Shown one piece after another: positions 49,331 through 63,300 of a DNA stretch of 64,000 nucleotides. The stretch is taken from the NCBI GenBank assembly GCA_025618425.1, contig CM046851.1:4083524-4147523 (forward strand). The letters run 5' to 3'. Within the stretch, counting starts at the first letter, position 1; the number at the start of each line of letters is the position of its first letter. Source of the stretch: Heliocidaris tuberculata (Eukaryota; Echinodermata; Echinoidea; Camarodonta; Echinometridae). The position numbers and the translations under genes were made by a program. The notes beneath the pieces were generated by a model. The model saw nothing but the letters and a program-made list of their open reading frames with translations, was not told the DNA's origin and made no database searches.

Positions 49331-52300
49331 TTTCAGCAAATATGAAATCATTGCCATTTTCCAATTAACCTGTCGATGGTGCTTGTTTTAGGGGTTGATT
49401 GTGGAATTTTCCTGATGGAAAAAAAGAATCAATGCGATTGTGGACTCACTTAAAGACTGACCAAAGGAGTCCAATCAGTACCCGACTCTGAACACACTCC
49501 TGAATCAGTTTACAATTTACTTGTATAGTTTTATATATGAAATTGTGGAATATATTGATGAAATAAATTTTATGTATTGTTATTTGTTTACACCAAAAAT
49601 TGAAATGTTAATATTGATTAAAGTATTGAAAGAGATCAGTTCTTAGAATTCATTCCGTTTTGTGAACCTAGCTAAAATTTGTATTCATTTGTCATAAAAC
49701 TGGATTGATGTCTTTTATGTGGGCAGCACACAAACCCTCAGATTATTTCTTTTTATCACCTCCTCCCCCGTTCTCTTTATCCCCCTCTTTCTCCCTTCTT
49801 TCTCTTCTCCCTGTTCCCTGTTCTTTTTACTTTTCAAAGCTATTTGAGTTAGGGATATGTGCAGGCTTGATTTCCAGAAATGTTACAACAGTCAATAAAA
49901 AAAGAGAACAGATGAACATTGTGTCTCATACAAAGACTTAAATATATTTGGTCGATAACCGTTGAAGATTCTGGTGTAAAAATTTTCACGACATGTTCGA
50001 TCACAAGAATAAAGGTTTCAGACTAAATTAATGTCACAGTTAAGTAACTTAACTTTACAGTAGACTAAATGCAAAAGATACACAAATTGAATAATAGTAT
50101 GATTTACTTGTTCACTATGGAAATCAATGTGCAAAAGAAATCTGTTTTCAGGAGGTATCGATTGAAGATGAAATACATGTACAATGCTGGGCACTGCGGC
50201 AGCATTAGACTATTAAACAGGATTCTTCAATAGGGAAAAACAGACAACATGTATATTTCTGTGTCACTATCTCCAAGGAAACTAAGTGTTGCCAATTTGA
50301 AGATTTAGAGTATTTTTTCTGAAGAGAATTTGAAAAATAGTGACGTATATGTATAGCTGGGGAGTGCCAAAATAGGAATTGGGCAATGACTTTTGCCATC
50401 TCTATACATGCACATTTTTATACTTTTTATTCAAAATCTCGGGTATTGTTACACAATATGTGATCCACACGTTAGATTACAAGGTACCATTAAAAAAAGA
50501 TCTTTCTCATATCAAAATGTAATCAAGACTTCCAAAGGATCATTGTTTTCATTGATCTGCATAAATGTAAGTTTACTAGTCAGTGCCAGCAGACATATGT
50601 AGGAAATGGTAAAATGCATTTTTCAAATGACAGGTAAAAGTGGTTGGATTGTGCATAAATATATCAAAATACTTGACAGAAAGTACAAATTTTAAAAAAG
50701 AGAAGGATAATTGTGTAAGTGCATAAAAAACAAATGCTAGTACACTACATTTTTTGTTCTATATGCAGCTTTCGGCAAAGAAATGGATAAAAATTGCCAT
50801 ACATGTACATTTTCCCCAAAATAAATATTTTATTAAATATATGTTTCACCCTCTTTTTTTTCTTTTTCTTTGCTATATTATGCCATGCTTTTGATTGAAT
50901 TCACATCAAAGCCCCCTAAAATGGATTTTGTGTATTGCATTACTCACATATACTATTTGATTAAAAACCAAAATAAACAACAACAACAACAAAAATCATA
51001 GTTTTATCATAAGAGCTTACAAGTTTTAAGAGATAACTACACCTTAATTATTGTTTGAATAATGTTGAATTACATATTTTCTATTTGTGGTTGACCTGTT
51101 CAAATTCTTTGGTATGGCTTGCTGAAGTGTTGGACTTATTGATTTGTTCATTTACTATATTGTTCACTATCATTCCTCATATTAAAAAAAAAGAAGAAAG
51201 ATACATGCACAGAAAGAAAAATCTATCAAATCTATCAAATATCTCAAATAAAACAGTTAAACATAAAAAGTGATAACATTCTTTTCCGGCAAAACCATAC
51301 AAAACTGATAAATGGTACATTTGTGTTGGCAAATATAACACAAAAACAATCTTTATATTTCATGTACAGGAAAAATGAAATATCACAAAATTTACAAAAA
51401 TGAATTGGCACTCTAAGGGATCTCACTAGGGAAGGAAAATAACTGAATTGCAATATATCAAATAAAACAATACAGTACACTGACTTTGTTCACTTAAAAT
51501 CTCAAATATAAAAGTTAAAAATGAATACACACATAGCACAAAAACCAGGTGGACGGATCTACCAGACCATTGTAAAATAAAAATAAACGAGAGGTGCAAA
51601 GGTTATCACTCGTGTACAGATGAACTAGTTTATATTACACTCTTCAATTTTAAATGTAAGTAGTCAGAAATTGAGAAACCATGATTTAAAAACATTGATT
51701 GAACAATCTAAAATATGACGGACATCCCAAATCATCCTATGTTTGTGTTCTATCTAGAAAGGTGCTTACTTTGAAATAGTATTCACATACTAAATCTTCA
51801 ATCTCTAAACAAAATGTTCATAATACAAGAAAATATACATATCTTCATCCGATAATTGTTGAGTGTTTAATCCTATTGGAGATAGAGACCAATATATCTC
51901 TCAATATTAATTGTAATTAACAGGCTAATGGCCAACATTTACAAGATGGCCACTACTTCTCCATTAACCCTTATTGTACTGGGCTATTTCAAGCTCCACT
52001 CTTAACTTGAGATGGGGGGAGGGGGGGGGGGGGGGGCTCTGATCTTGGCTGCGACATGACTAATCGCCCCAAAATTTTGCACGGACCTTGAGAATCGCAT
52101 AAAGAACACAAATCATTGTTATTTTTATGTAAATCTATATTTTTTAAATTTAATTATAATTTATGCAAATTATATACACAAAAATACATTTTGATCGTTA
52201 ATCAAGTAAAGAAAGGCCTTGGAGATAAAATTTTAATGCAAGATATCCTCCCTAAACCTTAAAAACATTACTACATAAGAAAATTTGAGTGATTTCAATT

Positions 52301-52900
52301 CTTATACATGTATATTCTATTGTTTTATGAATTTCTTATGTATTTCTTTGCTTTTCAACTTTTTTATTATTCTTTTAAGTCTGCTATTTCAGAGTTATAT
52401 AAACCAATATTCAGTTAGAATAAATGATAATTACAGCTTAAAGAAGAAATTAGAGGTGATAAAGGAGGAACATGATGAAATGCAGTTTCCTATTCATTTT
52501 GTACACAAAACTCGGAAATTCTCCGTTTTCGGGCAGACATGAGGTCATAAAAGGTCATGTGACTCGATAATGATATGACCGATTTTTGTAAACTTGGTGT
52601 CAAAAAGATGCACAAGACTTGAAAGAAAAAGGTCGGAGAGTTGCGCAGTGTAAATTGCAGCGGTTTGAAATGCGCAGCAAAATTTGTCCGGGGGGGGGGG
52701 GCAGACAATATGTAGTCCTTGGCATTTAAGTTTAGACCATTCATTTTTCTGTGACAAATTTCTGTGATAAATTGAAACACTAATATTCAGCTCCGATATT
52801 TAACTTGGCTTGACACCTTTCAACATTTTGTCAAGCATGAGACTACCATGGCTGCTCTTAAAGATTTAGAAGGTAGCCTAGTGAAATGTAATGGAATAGA
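49331..52900. other. gene-free AT-rich stretch
   Basis: No recognisable exon. Pyrimidine tract at 49740-49830; (CAA)n near 50978-50995; G-runs at 52013-52037 and 52689-52702. Part could be far 3' UTR of paladin, but this cannot be shown. Confidence 0.4.
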
Positions 52901-52939
52901 TAATGGCTTTTGTACTTAGGAACATGTCTGGGCTATCTT

Positions 52940-53080
52940 TCTTGCATAAAAAGTCCAAAAATTAAACGCATATTGATTTTCAACCAATTAGGATCGCGTA
53001 TTTGGGACTTGCGTTTAATCTTTTTAGGTTGTGATAACTGCAACTTTTTTCGCAAGAGGGCTCTGGTCAATAAATTTTTC
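52940..53080. mobile_element. degenerate palindromic MITE
   Basis: CTTGCATAAAAAGT ... AATTAAACGCAT faces TTGCGTTTAATCTTTTTAGG ... ACTTTTTTCGCAAGAG inverted. CAACCAATTAGGATCGCGTA in the middle and the arm words resemble the element at 38439-38558. Confidence 0.55.
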
Positions 53081-55550
53081 TTTCCAATATCTAGGATCAT
53101 TCTTACCAGGCAAGGAATGCACTGGCGTCTGAATTGCAACATCCCATGCATGCCTGCTTGCCCAAACTAGCTAGATCCTAGATAGGTTATTGACCATTGT
53201 TCAAATTCCCACTCTTCCTTGCCATTACACTTTGCAAAGCTTCATAGGTCTAAAAATATACCTATTACCTAAAATAATAAATGTTAAATAAGAACATTCA
53301 TTCTACATGTAGATACATGTACAGTCAAGTAAACAGTTGACCACTATTCCTGCCTGCAGGATAGATTATGACAGGTATATCATCAAATGAATACTATTGC
53401 TACATAAATTATCTTCTTGTATTAAACAGTAATGATGAAAAGTTTCTTTTGACACATAAAACATACAATATAACATTATAAAATGTAAAATAACATTCCA
53501 CATGTACAGAGACTCTGTATTATACATAGAGGACATTCAGAGAATATAAAGGGAATTGTCAGGATACGTCTATTAAGAGCCAGAAGGGAGATATACAGAG
53601 TAAAGACCCTTCTTGCTCTCAGCATAAGATATGTATTCTGGAAAGCTGACTTGTTTAGGAGAATGAAGTACAATGCCCATATATTGTCATGAACATCAAT
53701 GTTCATTTTCATGATATTGTAGATAGTAATACTCCTTGTACTAATGACAATTAATTGCAGAAGAAGAAAACGTTAGAATTAGAGAAAGGGTTATTATGCA
53801 TGGCCATAGATAAGAAAGTCTAGTCCCTCTCCTTAAAGACATTGAAAAATACAATTACACACTGGCAGTATATTATCATAGAAATGTTGAATCTAAATAA
53901 TGAAATATATTTTATTTTTCAGTTTATCAACTTATGGATGAAACCTATAAAAAGATTTTTCAAAAGAGATGTAGTTTCGAGTTGATTCAAAATAATTACT
54001 AATCCTATATTAGTCCTCATCTGGACCAAGAATTAATTCTCTCAAAAATATATTTCTTTTTCACTAGATGACCCCCCCCCCCCAGCCTATACACACCCCA
54101 CACTCCTCATAGCAGCTCTGAATTTCACTCAAGGTCAAATATTACTACTACCTGAAACTAACAGTTCTTTCTTCTATTCACATAAAGGTTCACTTAATAC
54201 ATTTACCAGTCTACAGCACTTTAATTCCTAATTTTAGCATGCCTAGTTTCTTCTAAAAAAAAAGAAAGAAGGAATAATGAAAACATTCCCCTTAGAATCA
54301 AAGCTGCAGTGAACTGACTATCAAAAGACTCCCAATGGCATGTTTTGCTATTTTGCTTTGTTAATAAGTTTACCCCATTGAATACCAAGTTTATTTTTCA
54401 GGAAAAAAATAATGTATTTTACAGAAAGTTTATATCAATATAATTTGATACACTAATACTATAGGATCAATGTTCAAATGCAAGTAATACATATTTCTAT
54501 ATGAACTTTTGTCATACTCAATTTAAACTCTGTACATACTATCAATAAATTCTGCATTACAAGATATAATAATAATATTTTGGATTGATAGTGCTGGATA
54601 CCATTCACATGTAGAGCTCTGAAAATATATTACACATTTTCAAACAAATGAGATTTCCGTTAGAAATCAATCTAACAGGCAGATTACTGTAAAGGTATGT
54701 TCAGTATTAACATTATGAATGATAATCTAAATAGTGTAACATAACAAATTCCTATCTATATTTTCTAATTCATTTTAAATATATCATATATATTAATTGT
54801 AACCACTGTTAAACCTGTATTGTCTGATGGAAAGGTATAAAGTACTACACATGTTATTGTCAATATAACATCAGTGCACATATTCACAATTTTTTTCACA
54901 TTAAAGCTTCACATAAATTATTTTCAACACATATCTTAAAATATAAGCAAAATACATTAACAAAATATAATGTTCATTTACATTTAGTTCGCATATCGAC
55001 CGGTATGTTCCCAAGATCAATGCTTCTATTTTGTCATACCAAATGTACAATAAAGGCACTCATTTTCTACAAATTTGGTATACAATAAGCCCTCTGTTAC
55101 GAGGTATTCCATTTCAATATATATACCCCATCCCCTAAAAAAAAAAAAAAAATTAAATGCAAGTACCGGTACATGTGATCAAGTATAAGTGTGAAAATCA
55201 TATTCAAGACAAATGATTTCATGTCATTAACAATCACAGATTTCTTTTGATAAATTTTTCATACGTCATGTTGATTTTGGGTACTATTTAAAAGTTTTTC
55301 AATATACAAGATTTATATACATGTAGAGTACATCTTATAAATGTACATGTACATATTAAAGTTATGTTCATGTGCAGAAATGGTTAATTGTATTTTCACT
55401 TCTTATCTAACAATTCTTTTCTGTTTAAACATCCATCTCCTGTTCAAACATTCATGAAAATCTATGTCATCTGTTCAAGTTCCCCAAATAAAGAAATGAT
55501 AAAGAAGCTGTTGAATTAACAGATTGGCCATATTAGGATTGATGGCCTTT
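53080..55550. other. gene-free AT-rich stretch
   Basis: C-run at 54068-54083. No exon or repeat pair recognised. May belong to the paladin 3' UTR or intergenic DNA. Confidence 0.35.
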
Positions 55551-55557
55551 TAGAGAA

Positions 55558-55664
55558 CAGGGCAGCGTTTCATCCCATTGAAACCTGTGTATTAAAATTA
55601 ACACACGTTTCAATGGGATGTCAGTGAACTTGTACTTATGAGGGTTTGCTGAAACAATGCCCAC
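55558..55664. mobile_element. short inverted-repeat element with a strong hairpin
   Basis: Ends GGGCAGCGTTTCA and TGAAACAATGCCC. Inside, CATCCCATTGAAAC and GTTTCAATGGGATG pair around an A/T-rich loop with TGTGT/ACACA next to it. Confidence 0.55.
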
Positions 55665-55669
55665 GCAGT

Positions 55670-57220
55670 GATCATAAACTTTCTGAATATAAACATAGAA
55701 TTAATTTACTTCAAAGGCAAGAATTAATGAGGGATTAAAAAAACAAACAAATGAAAAGTAGAACCTTAGAATAGCACCCACTTTGATCCAGACACATACC
55801 TGTGATAGTTTCTATCATTTAGCTCCAAACCTTTACTAGGTGGTGATGAGTAAAGAAGTGTACAGGAATAATTTGTACAAATATGAATAAGATGGATAGC
55901 AGAAGAAGAAGTATATAATAGAACCACAATAATTTACTCTTTGGTATGTACAAAATGGATTTCATTTACATCATGTATGAGACATACAAATTACCACAAA
56001 GAAAATATATGAATACATGTGACAGGTTGTATGAGTTGTCCTTCCTATTACCTCAACCACTTTCCATCTCTCCTTCTCTTTCTCCTTTCCTCCCCGAAAG
56101 CCTAAGTATGCACAATTTATGTAAATTAATAAATTGCACATAGGAAGATGAAAGCAAGCATCTGTATACCCTATAAAGCACTGTGCAGTTGATCTACAAT
56201 CTCCTTCCTTTAAAATACTGAAAGCAAAATCAAGAAACTTATCTTCTTTACAAGAGTAGCTTGATTGCCACACAAAGATGATGTAGTTGATTGTCAAACA
56301 TATATGAGTTTGATTTGATTCTAATAATGCACTATTTGCAAACCCCTATGTCATATGGCATTTCAACATAGGATCTACACTTTATTTTGTAAATATTTTG
56401 TACATGGCAAGTATACATGTATGTGTACAAGTACATGTACAACTGTTCACGTGAGACATATTCAACCAAATCAGGGCTCGATAGGCGCCTGCTATACATA
56501 GGTGCCAAAAATTTATGTCCAGAGTCCAGACCACTTAAATTGAGAATAATTTGTAGTGGAGTGTCTTCAAGAATTTTAGATTTTTGATATCACAGATGAT
56601 TTGTTGCATACACTGCAAAATGAAAAATCACAAAGATAAAAAAAGTCTTGGTGAACTAAATGTAGGAACTAAATGTTGCATAATATACAACTAAAAGCAA
56701 TCTGTTATTTTCCTGCTTGCCACAAATCAATGCTCTAATAATACAGCACAACCAGAGTGGAGAAAAAAAAAATCACTTAATACATGTACATGCATATGTC
56801 AAAAGTCATGATAGAGACAGATGGTAGTATCAGACTTGGTACTGTTTCCATGGTGATAATCTTGCAATCCATTGATTCCCTGTTAAGTTTGCTATGATCA
56901 TCAGATTATCATACACCACTCACACCCTGCATATATTATTTCAGGCCATGGTGTATCTTGCTAAAAAATGATTTTCACATATGGTGGTGTACACACTCTA
57001 ATTCTCTCCTCTCATCAGTGAACATATACTTCCTGAAAGAGTTCTCAGAAAATTTGCTCCAACAGGAAGTGTAGTTGAGTTTGTAGATCATGTAACAAAC
57101 AATGCAGACTGACATCATCAAGAACACATCTACGCTAACGGAAAAAAAATCAGATTTCAACTTTTGCACATAGAGCAAATGTTTGTATACTAAACCCACA
57201 TCTGTCACATGTCCATAGTC
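55670..57220 (-). other. likely 3' UTR of paladin
   Basis: Follows the TGA at 57223-57221. AT-rich, no coding frame with motifs. Several minus-strand AATAAA words are present, so no end was fixed. Confidence 0.35.
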
Positions 57221-57370
57221 TCACACGATAAACCCTCGAATGATCATTTTAGGGTTGACTTCTCGACACCAGCGATTACGCATGGTACTTACACTGAAGC
57301 GAGATTCGACATCCAGTTCACCAAATGAAAGCTGGTCCAAGATGTCATAGGCACCTATTTTGTAACCAAC
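57221..57370 (-). CDS. PALD1: paladin last coding exon
   Basis: 49 codons plus TGA: VGYKIGAYDILDQLSFGELD ... MRNRWCREVNPKM, matching mammalian AGIYEILNQLGFPELE ... LRYRWQEQ. Confidence 0.9.
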   Translation of the reverse strand, partial: VGYKIGAYDILDQLSFGELDVESRFSVSTMRNRWCREVNPKMIIRGFIV

Positions 57371-60300
57371 CTGGAATAGAAAACAATAGAAAAACTAGAA
57401 TTAACCCATGAACTACTGAATACTTTCATTCCCATACACTAAATACAGGATGCATCTGGTTCCCATAGGCTACAGGTTTACATTTAAAGCATACATGTAG
57501 CAATCACCTAAAAAATAATAATTGTACAGCTAGAATGGAAGAAGTTAACCTCAAAAACACTTTACCTGACCTTCCATGGGTTAATGGTTAAGGAGTATGA
57601 AGAATATAAAGGAAAACATAAAACCCCCTCGTACAGAACCCAACTCCGACTGTGTGTGTAATTGTGTGTGTAATTGGGTTTTTACAGACGTGTATCAATC
57701 AGATATGATTATTCATGTCTGTGACCGACCTTTAACGTCACCATCCGAAAGACGCGACTCAGTCTCGAACCTGGGTCCGCTGAATCAGTTTATAACTTCC
57801 ACTGTTAGCTGGATTACAGGCGCACGCCACAACGCCCAGATATATCGAATAGTCTACTCTCAAGTCGCTGTAATGTTTATTCAGAACGTATTTAAACTAT
57901 GTCTTGCACTATCTCTTTATAGAATCAACATTTGAAGCTGATATTTTGAATACAGTATGGCGACATGGAACCCCGAATATACAGAGCAAAATATTTGTTG
58001 GTGATTGGTACCCTTTGAACTGTTAACCTCTATACAATGGCCACCTCTCTTTACAGTGGCTACTTAATAGGTTTTATTTGTGTGGCCTTTATAGACAGGT
58101 TCAACTACATACATACAGCAGTTTGAACTTTATGGTATAAGATGGTGCACAACCACAGTTTGGATTTTATATCAATGAACTGATTTAGATTTGAATACTG
58201 ACTGTTTTCATCCATTGCTGGAATGGCATCTCCCAATTAGTCGCTCTCTGCATATGAAGGTATGCATTGAATAGAATCAGGTAGATGTAACGCTCAAGGT
58301 TGTCTAGACTTTGTTGATACAAACAGTCTACCTCCTCTCCTTTGGCAGTCTTAATCTGGTGAAAAAAACAATCACATACAGAATATGAGAGAATTAAGAT
58401 ACTACTTTATAAGCTCTTTGTTAAAAAAAAAAGAAAAAGAAGAAGCTTAAACAATAAAACGGAGAGAAGTTAAAACATTACAATAATACAAAAGAAGTCA
58501 AATATATTCAAAAGCTTTTCTTTTGTAAATATGATTGTGAGGGTTACAAGGAACTAAATTCTTGTATAAAAAATAATACAATATCATTTCTTTGTCTTCT
58601 TATTAGAAACGAGGGTTCATGCATAAAACTTCTTGCATACATTATAACATTGATTTAAAAACAGTGTTATATAAGAAACTTTACAGTGGACTTCTGCTCT
58701 CAAAAATAAATCTAGAGGTCCATGTCAAATATACATTGATCAGTCATGTCACAGCCAATAATGGAGGGACCCCCTCCCCCCAGTTCAAATAATCAAGTAC
58801 AATTTATATGTAGGATGCATACAATTTAAATAGTAAGATGGGCAGTTGAATAACTATTTTCTTGAAACTACCACCCAGAAAGGGCAATTATAGCTAACAT
58901 GATTTAGCAGGCCAAAATTTGTGACCTTTCAGTCTGGTGCCTTTAAGAGAAGAGGATATGAACATACCTTATTAAACATGGAGAATATGACCTCACGGAG
59001 GTGAAAGTGCATTGGGGTCATGGTCTCGGAACACTTGTCTAGCATTAGGTCAACCTCTCGTTTGACCTGGGTACCATGGGGCAACCTCATCACCAGTTTA
59101 CGCACAGCCTACAACCAAAAAAATAAATCAACATCAGTTTATGCAAAGCCAACAAACAAATAATAAACATCAGTTCATCCAGAGCCTACAAGAACAAAGC
59201 TATCAATATAAAGAATAAGCCTACCTACAACATATAATCAACTATCCACATGTGAATGTACATCATTTTGCCACACAAATAAAATTACACTTAGATTTTG
59301 TTATTACTTGTATATACAGAAAGATGACAAGATATAATGTGTAACACATTTATGTGGAACATGTATAGGCCAATGTATAATGACCAGAAAGGGTTAATTT
59401 GCTTAATAATAAAACATTTAAGCAAACACTGTGTAAATCTTTAAAGCTCATAGACAGTCTCAGTAGCAAAAATCATACTGGCAAGAAACTTATCTGAAAT
59501 AGTCACATACTATTCTCCTTTTATCATAAGACACATGTACGAGATTATTTAACATTCGATTCACGATCTCGAACAAATTTTAGTGTAAATATCTGAAAGA
59601 AACGCTTGGTAACGGCTTTTCACTGCCTCAAGCTAAGACCATATCCACCCGAAGTTTCCCCGCACAATAAACCCAGCGCTTCGCACTATGTGTAGCGTAT
59701 TCTACACACACAGCAATCCTCATGTAAGTAGTGTGTGTCGCTGTTGTTTGAATTTACATCCCCTCTTTTTTGGGCCAGGGATTTTTATTACTTTTCACCT
59801 CTCATTCGATAAATATTTCACTTGAGGAGGAAAAACTTCACAGCATCTTAGTTATATTAGTACCCTGCTGTTTATTAAAGGCATTGATTAACTTTGCCCA
59901 GGATTGAAAAAAAAAATCACTGTTCCAGCTAATGCTGTAATCATAATTGCAAACCTTTACCTCAGACAGGAATCGCCTGAGTTTTATAAGCTGATCGGTC
60001 GTTTATACATCAAAATATTTACGATTGAACATTGACGTCGGGATAGAGTACCACCGAACCCTAAAGAACTCTTACGGTTGGCATACCTCGCTTTATCACA
60101 GAATACCGTACGGGCTGGAAACCCGCTCTGAAATCGCCAAGCGCTGGTGCTTGGTTTTTGTGACTGCAGCGCAGCGAAGAAGCCGAGCGACTTGCGCTAG
60201 CGATTGATCGCGATTTTCTCTTTTTTAGGATAGTAAACGGGTTCCATTTTCTCTCATACTTTCACATATCCTTAGTTATATATGTAGTTAGAGGACTGCA

Positions 60301-63300
60301 TACAATTCACTGGCATTTGAGCTGATTTTACAATTTTTCACAAAGTTAATCAATCACTTTAAGTAAAATCAAAGAAATCTCACGAAAAGTTTGTGAGGGC
60401 TTGCCAAAACTATCTGTTACCTTTAAGGAAAGAACAGGAAATTTCAAATTTCAAAAATAAAACACGATATTAAAGGGAAAGGTGATTTGTCCATTAAAAT
60501 GGACACTTGTTCTTTAGATAGATGGAATTATCATTATACCACATGAAGAATATATGACCTGGATGTAGAAAAAATACAGGAAGACAAAGTGGGGTTAGAT
60601 GCTTTAGGATGTGATAAAATTACAATTTACTGCAAAGACAAAGACCATTAACTAGTTTCAAATGAAGAAGTAAACTCACAGAGAATTCTCCTTTTGTGTA
60701 TTCAGCTTGGGGCACACTTATCCTTTCTTGCTCTCCTAATTTGGTCCCAACGGGAAACCCCTGAAATAAAACAACAACAGTTGAGTAGAGACGTTGAAGA
60801 TGTAGAGCTGGTAATTAATAAGGTGAGGTAGGTTAGCAAAACTAGTTGCACAAAAAGACTCCTCCTGTGATTATGCTGAATATTACCGATACAATGTTAA
60901 ATTACAACTTTTAATTCACCAACAATGTGGCCGTTTGTGTTCCAGATGCATCTTTTTGTACCACTCCGTGTTGCTAAGTTGCCTAAGGATGTACTACATC
61001 CTAACTAAACAATCTGAATGAATTTTTGCAAAATATTTGTTCATTGTCAATAATACTGGATTGAAAAGAATGTACACAAAAAATGAATTGATTATCAACA
61101 AAAAAATCATTCACTGAAAAAAAAAACAATTACAATTTTCTATATCCTTCTTCTGTTTTTTAATATCCCACTCAGTATGAGCAACACAAAAACTAATTTC
61201 TTGGCCCAGGGGCAATACATGTAAGTGCTTAGAGACAAGGTTTATGAAGCCCTGTACATTAAATCATTATTTTTCTCATTATTTCTAGAAAGGCCATTCC
61301 TTTAAATACAGGTAACTCTGCCTAAGTCGAATCTCATGGGACCACAGAAATCTGTTCGACTTAGGCGAAATTCAACTTAGAAGAGGTAAAAAACACGTTT
61401 TGCTCATTCTGTTCTGAAAAATTGCTTCGACTAAGGCGATTATTCGACTTATGGAAGGTCGACTTATGCAGAGTTCACTGTATATTTGTATAGCATGGAT
61501 TGGTTTCTTCATGATATATAGAAGTCGTACTCTTCAATACAGATCACACATGTATGAAACTATAATGCTTCCCTTTTGTTCATGTTCATGGAATGTACCA
61601 ACATCATTGGTTAGAGAATTACTACATGAATTTGGCATGTCTTTTGTTTCTACAATGTACCTTGCCAGCATTCTACTCGATTTTATACGTTCAGTCAATA
61701 AAATCATTAAAACACGACATTCTGCTCTTTGAGATGTTAGAAATCAAAATTCAAAATAGATTGAAAATCAAGATTCATATAGATCAGATAAACTTTAAAA
61801 GAAAATATGTGGAGTATTTCCCTTTTTAACATTGCAAAAAGCAAAATGCAGAAAACAATTGCTGCACTAAAAAATCATCCCACGATTTTTTAATGATTTT
61901 CACCTTCTTGTGCCAAATGATGAGTCCAGCTATTGCCATGGCAACCGTCGTCTGCTCTTTCCCTGTCTGGCAATTAAAGAGAAGAGCTGGTCCATCTTCA
62001 TCAGTGAAGATATCATCTAAATCCTTCACTGTAATAACTATTCTGTTGATAGTCTGTATCAACCAAACACAGTAAATAAAACAATTAGTTAATAGTGGCT
62101 TCTTTATTAAAGGTATAATGTAATGCATAGTATTGATAACTGTTGAAGTGTAAAATTACTTCTTTGCTCACCAGAGCTCTTGTAGAATTCACTGTAGTAA
62201 AAGTGTTATTTCCTTGAAGCAATGTTAATGATTTTCTTTTGAGAAGAAACTTACAAAAACTGTTATTAATCATATAAAAAAGACCGGGATTCCACCCCCC
62301 CCCCCCCCTCCCCTGGCCCTTTTAGGGTGAAGTTTTCAGGGCATTTGACATTTGAAGCATTAAAGATCCTTCAATTGACAAAATATTGAGAAGCTCTAAA
62401 CAATTGTTTATTAGAAGAAAAAAAAAGCAATAAAAGAAAAATAACAGTGTTGCCTATTTCAAATAGAAAAGCTGTTTATTTTGGCCATGGGTCCTGAATG
62501 ATTAAGAAAGCTTTTATTTAGAGTAAATTCATTAATTTTCCAACCTTTTCTAGTGGTCCACTGCGTTGAAAGCCACCCACTATACGATAGTAGTGAAGCT
62601 GTAATGTCTGTTTCATTTGATGTTCATACATCTCTTGTAGTGTGGTTACTGAGTCAAAGTCAATAGTCTTCTTTGGTTCTGCTACATCAGTGTATACCTA
62701 AAAGTAAATACAAACATTCAATATCTTGATATTCTTCTACTACTTCTAATCATCTCAATTTCGTGGAAATTGATAATTTCCATTGCTCCTCTTTCACTCT
62801 ACTCTTCATTCTTTTAAGGTATTAAGTACTTCATCTTCTCCTCGCGTTCCTATCATCTATCTTTTCAGTCATTGTCTTTTTTCCCCTCTCTCTTTTACTG
62901 GATAAAGTCAAAGAAACTGGATATTGGGTTTTGATACTTGTACGATGTTTAAACCTCTTGTTAGTCTTTGCTCTGATTCAAACATTTTCATTCGATATGC
63001 TTGATAAATCAACAGCAATAATTAAAATAGCATGATACAAATTCATCTCTGTTAAAAAAAATGCACCAAATAAGACCAATCATTTTTTCATTCTTTTATT
63101 AAACTCATTGATGCTCAGTCATCTTGGACTACAAACATACAGGGATAAAATGTGAAAATAGATGTAACTTTCTGATTGATTAACCATTCATAGGAATAAA
63201 GTCAAACTGAGTTACTACTGAAGTTCAATACACATTCTTGATGTGCACTTTAGCGAGTTTCCAGAAAATAATACAGATCGTGACTCACCTTTCATTTTAC

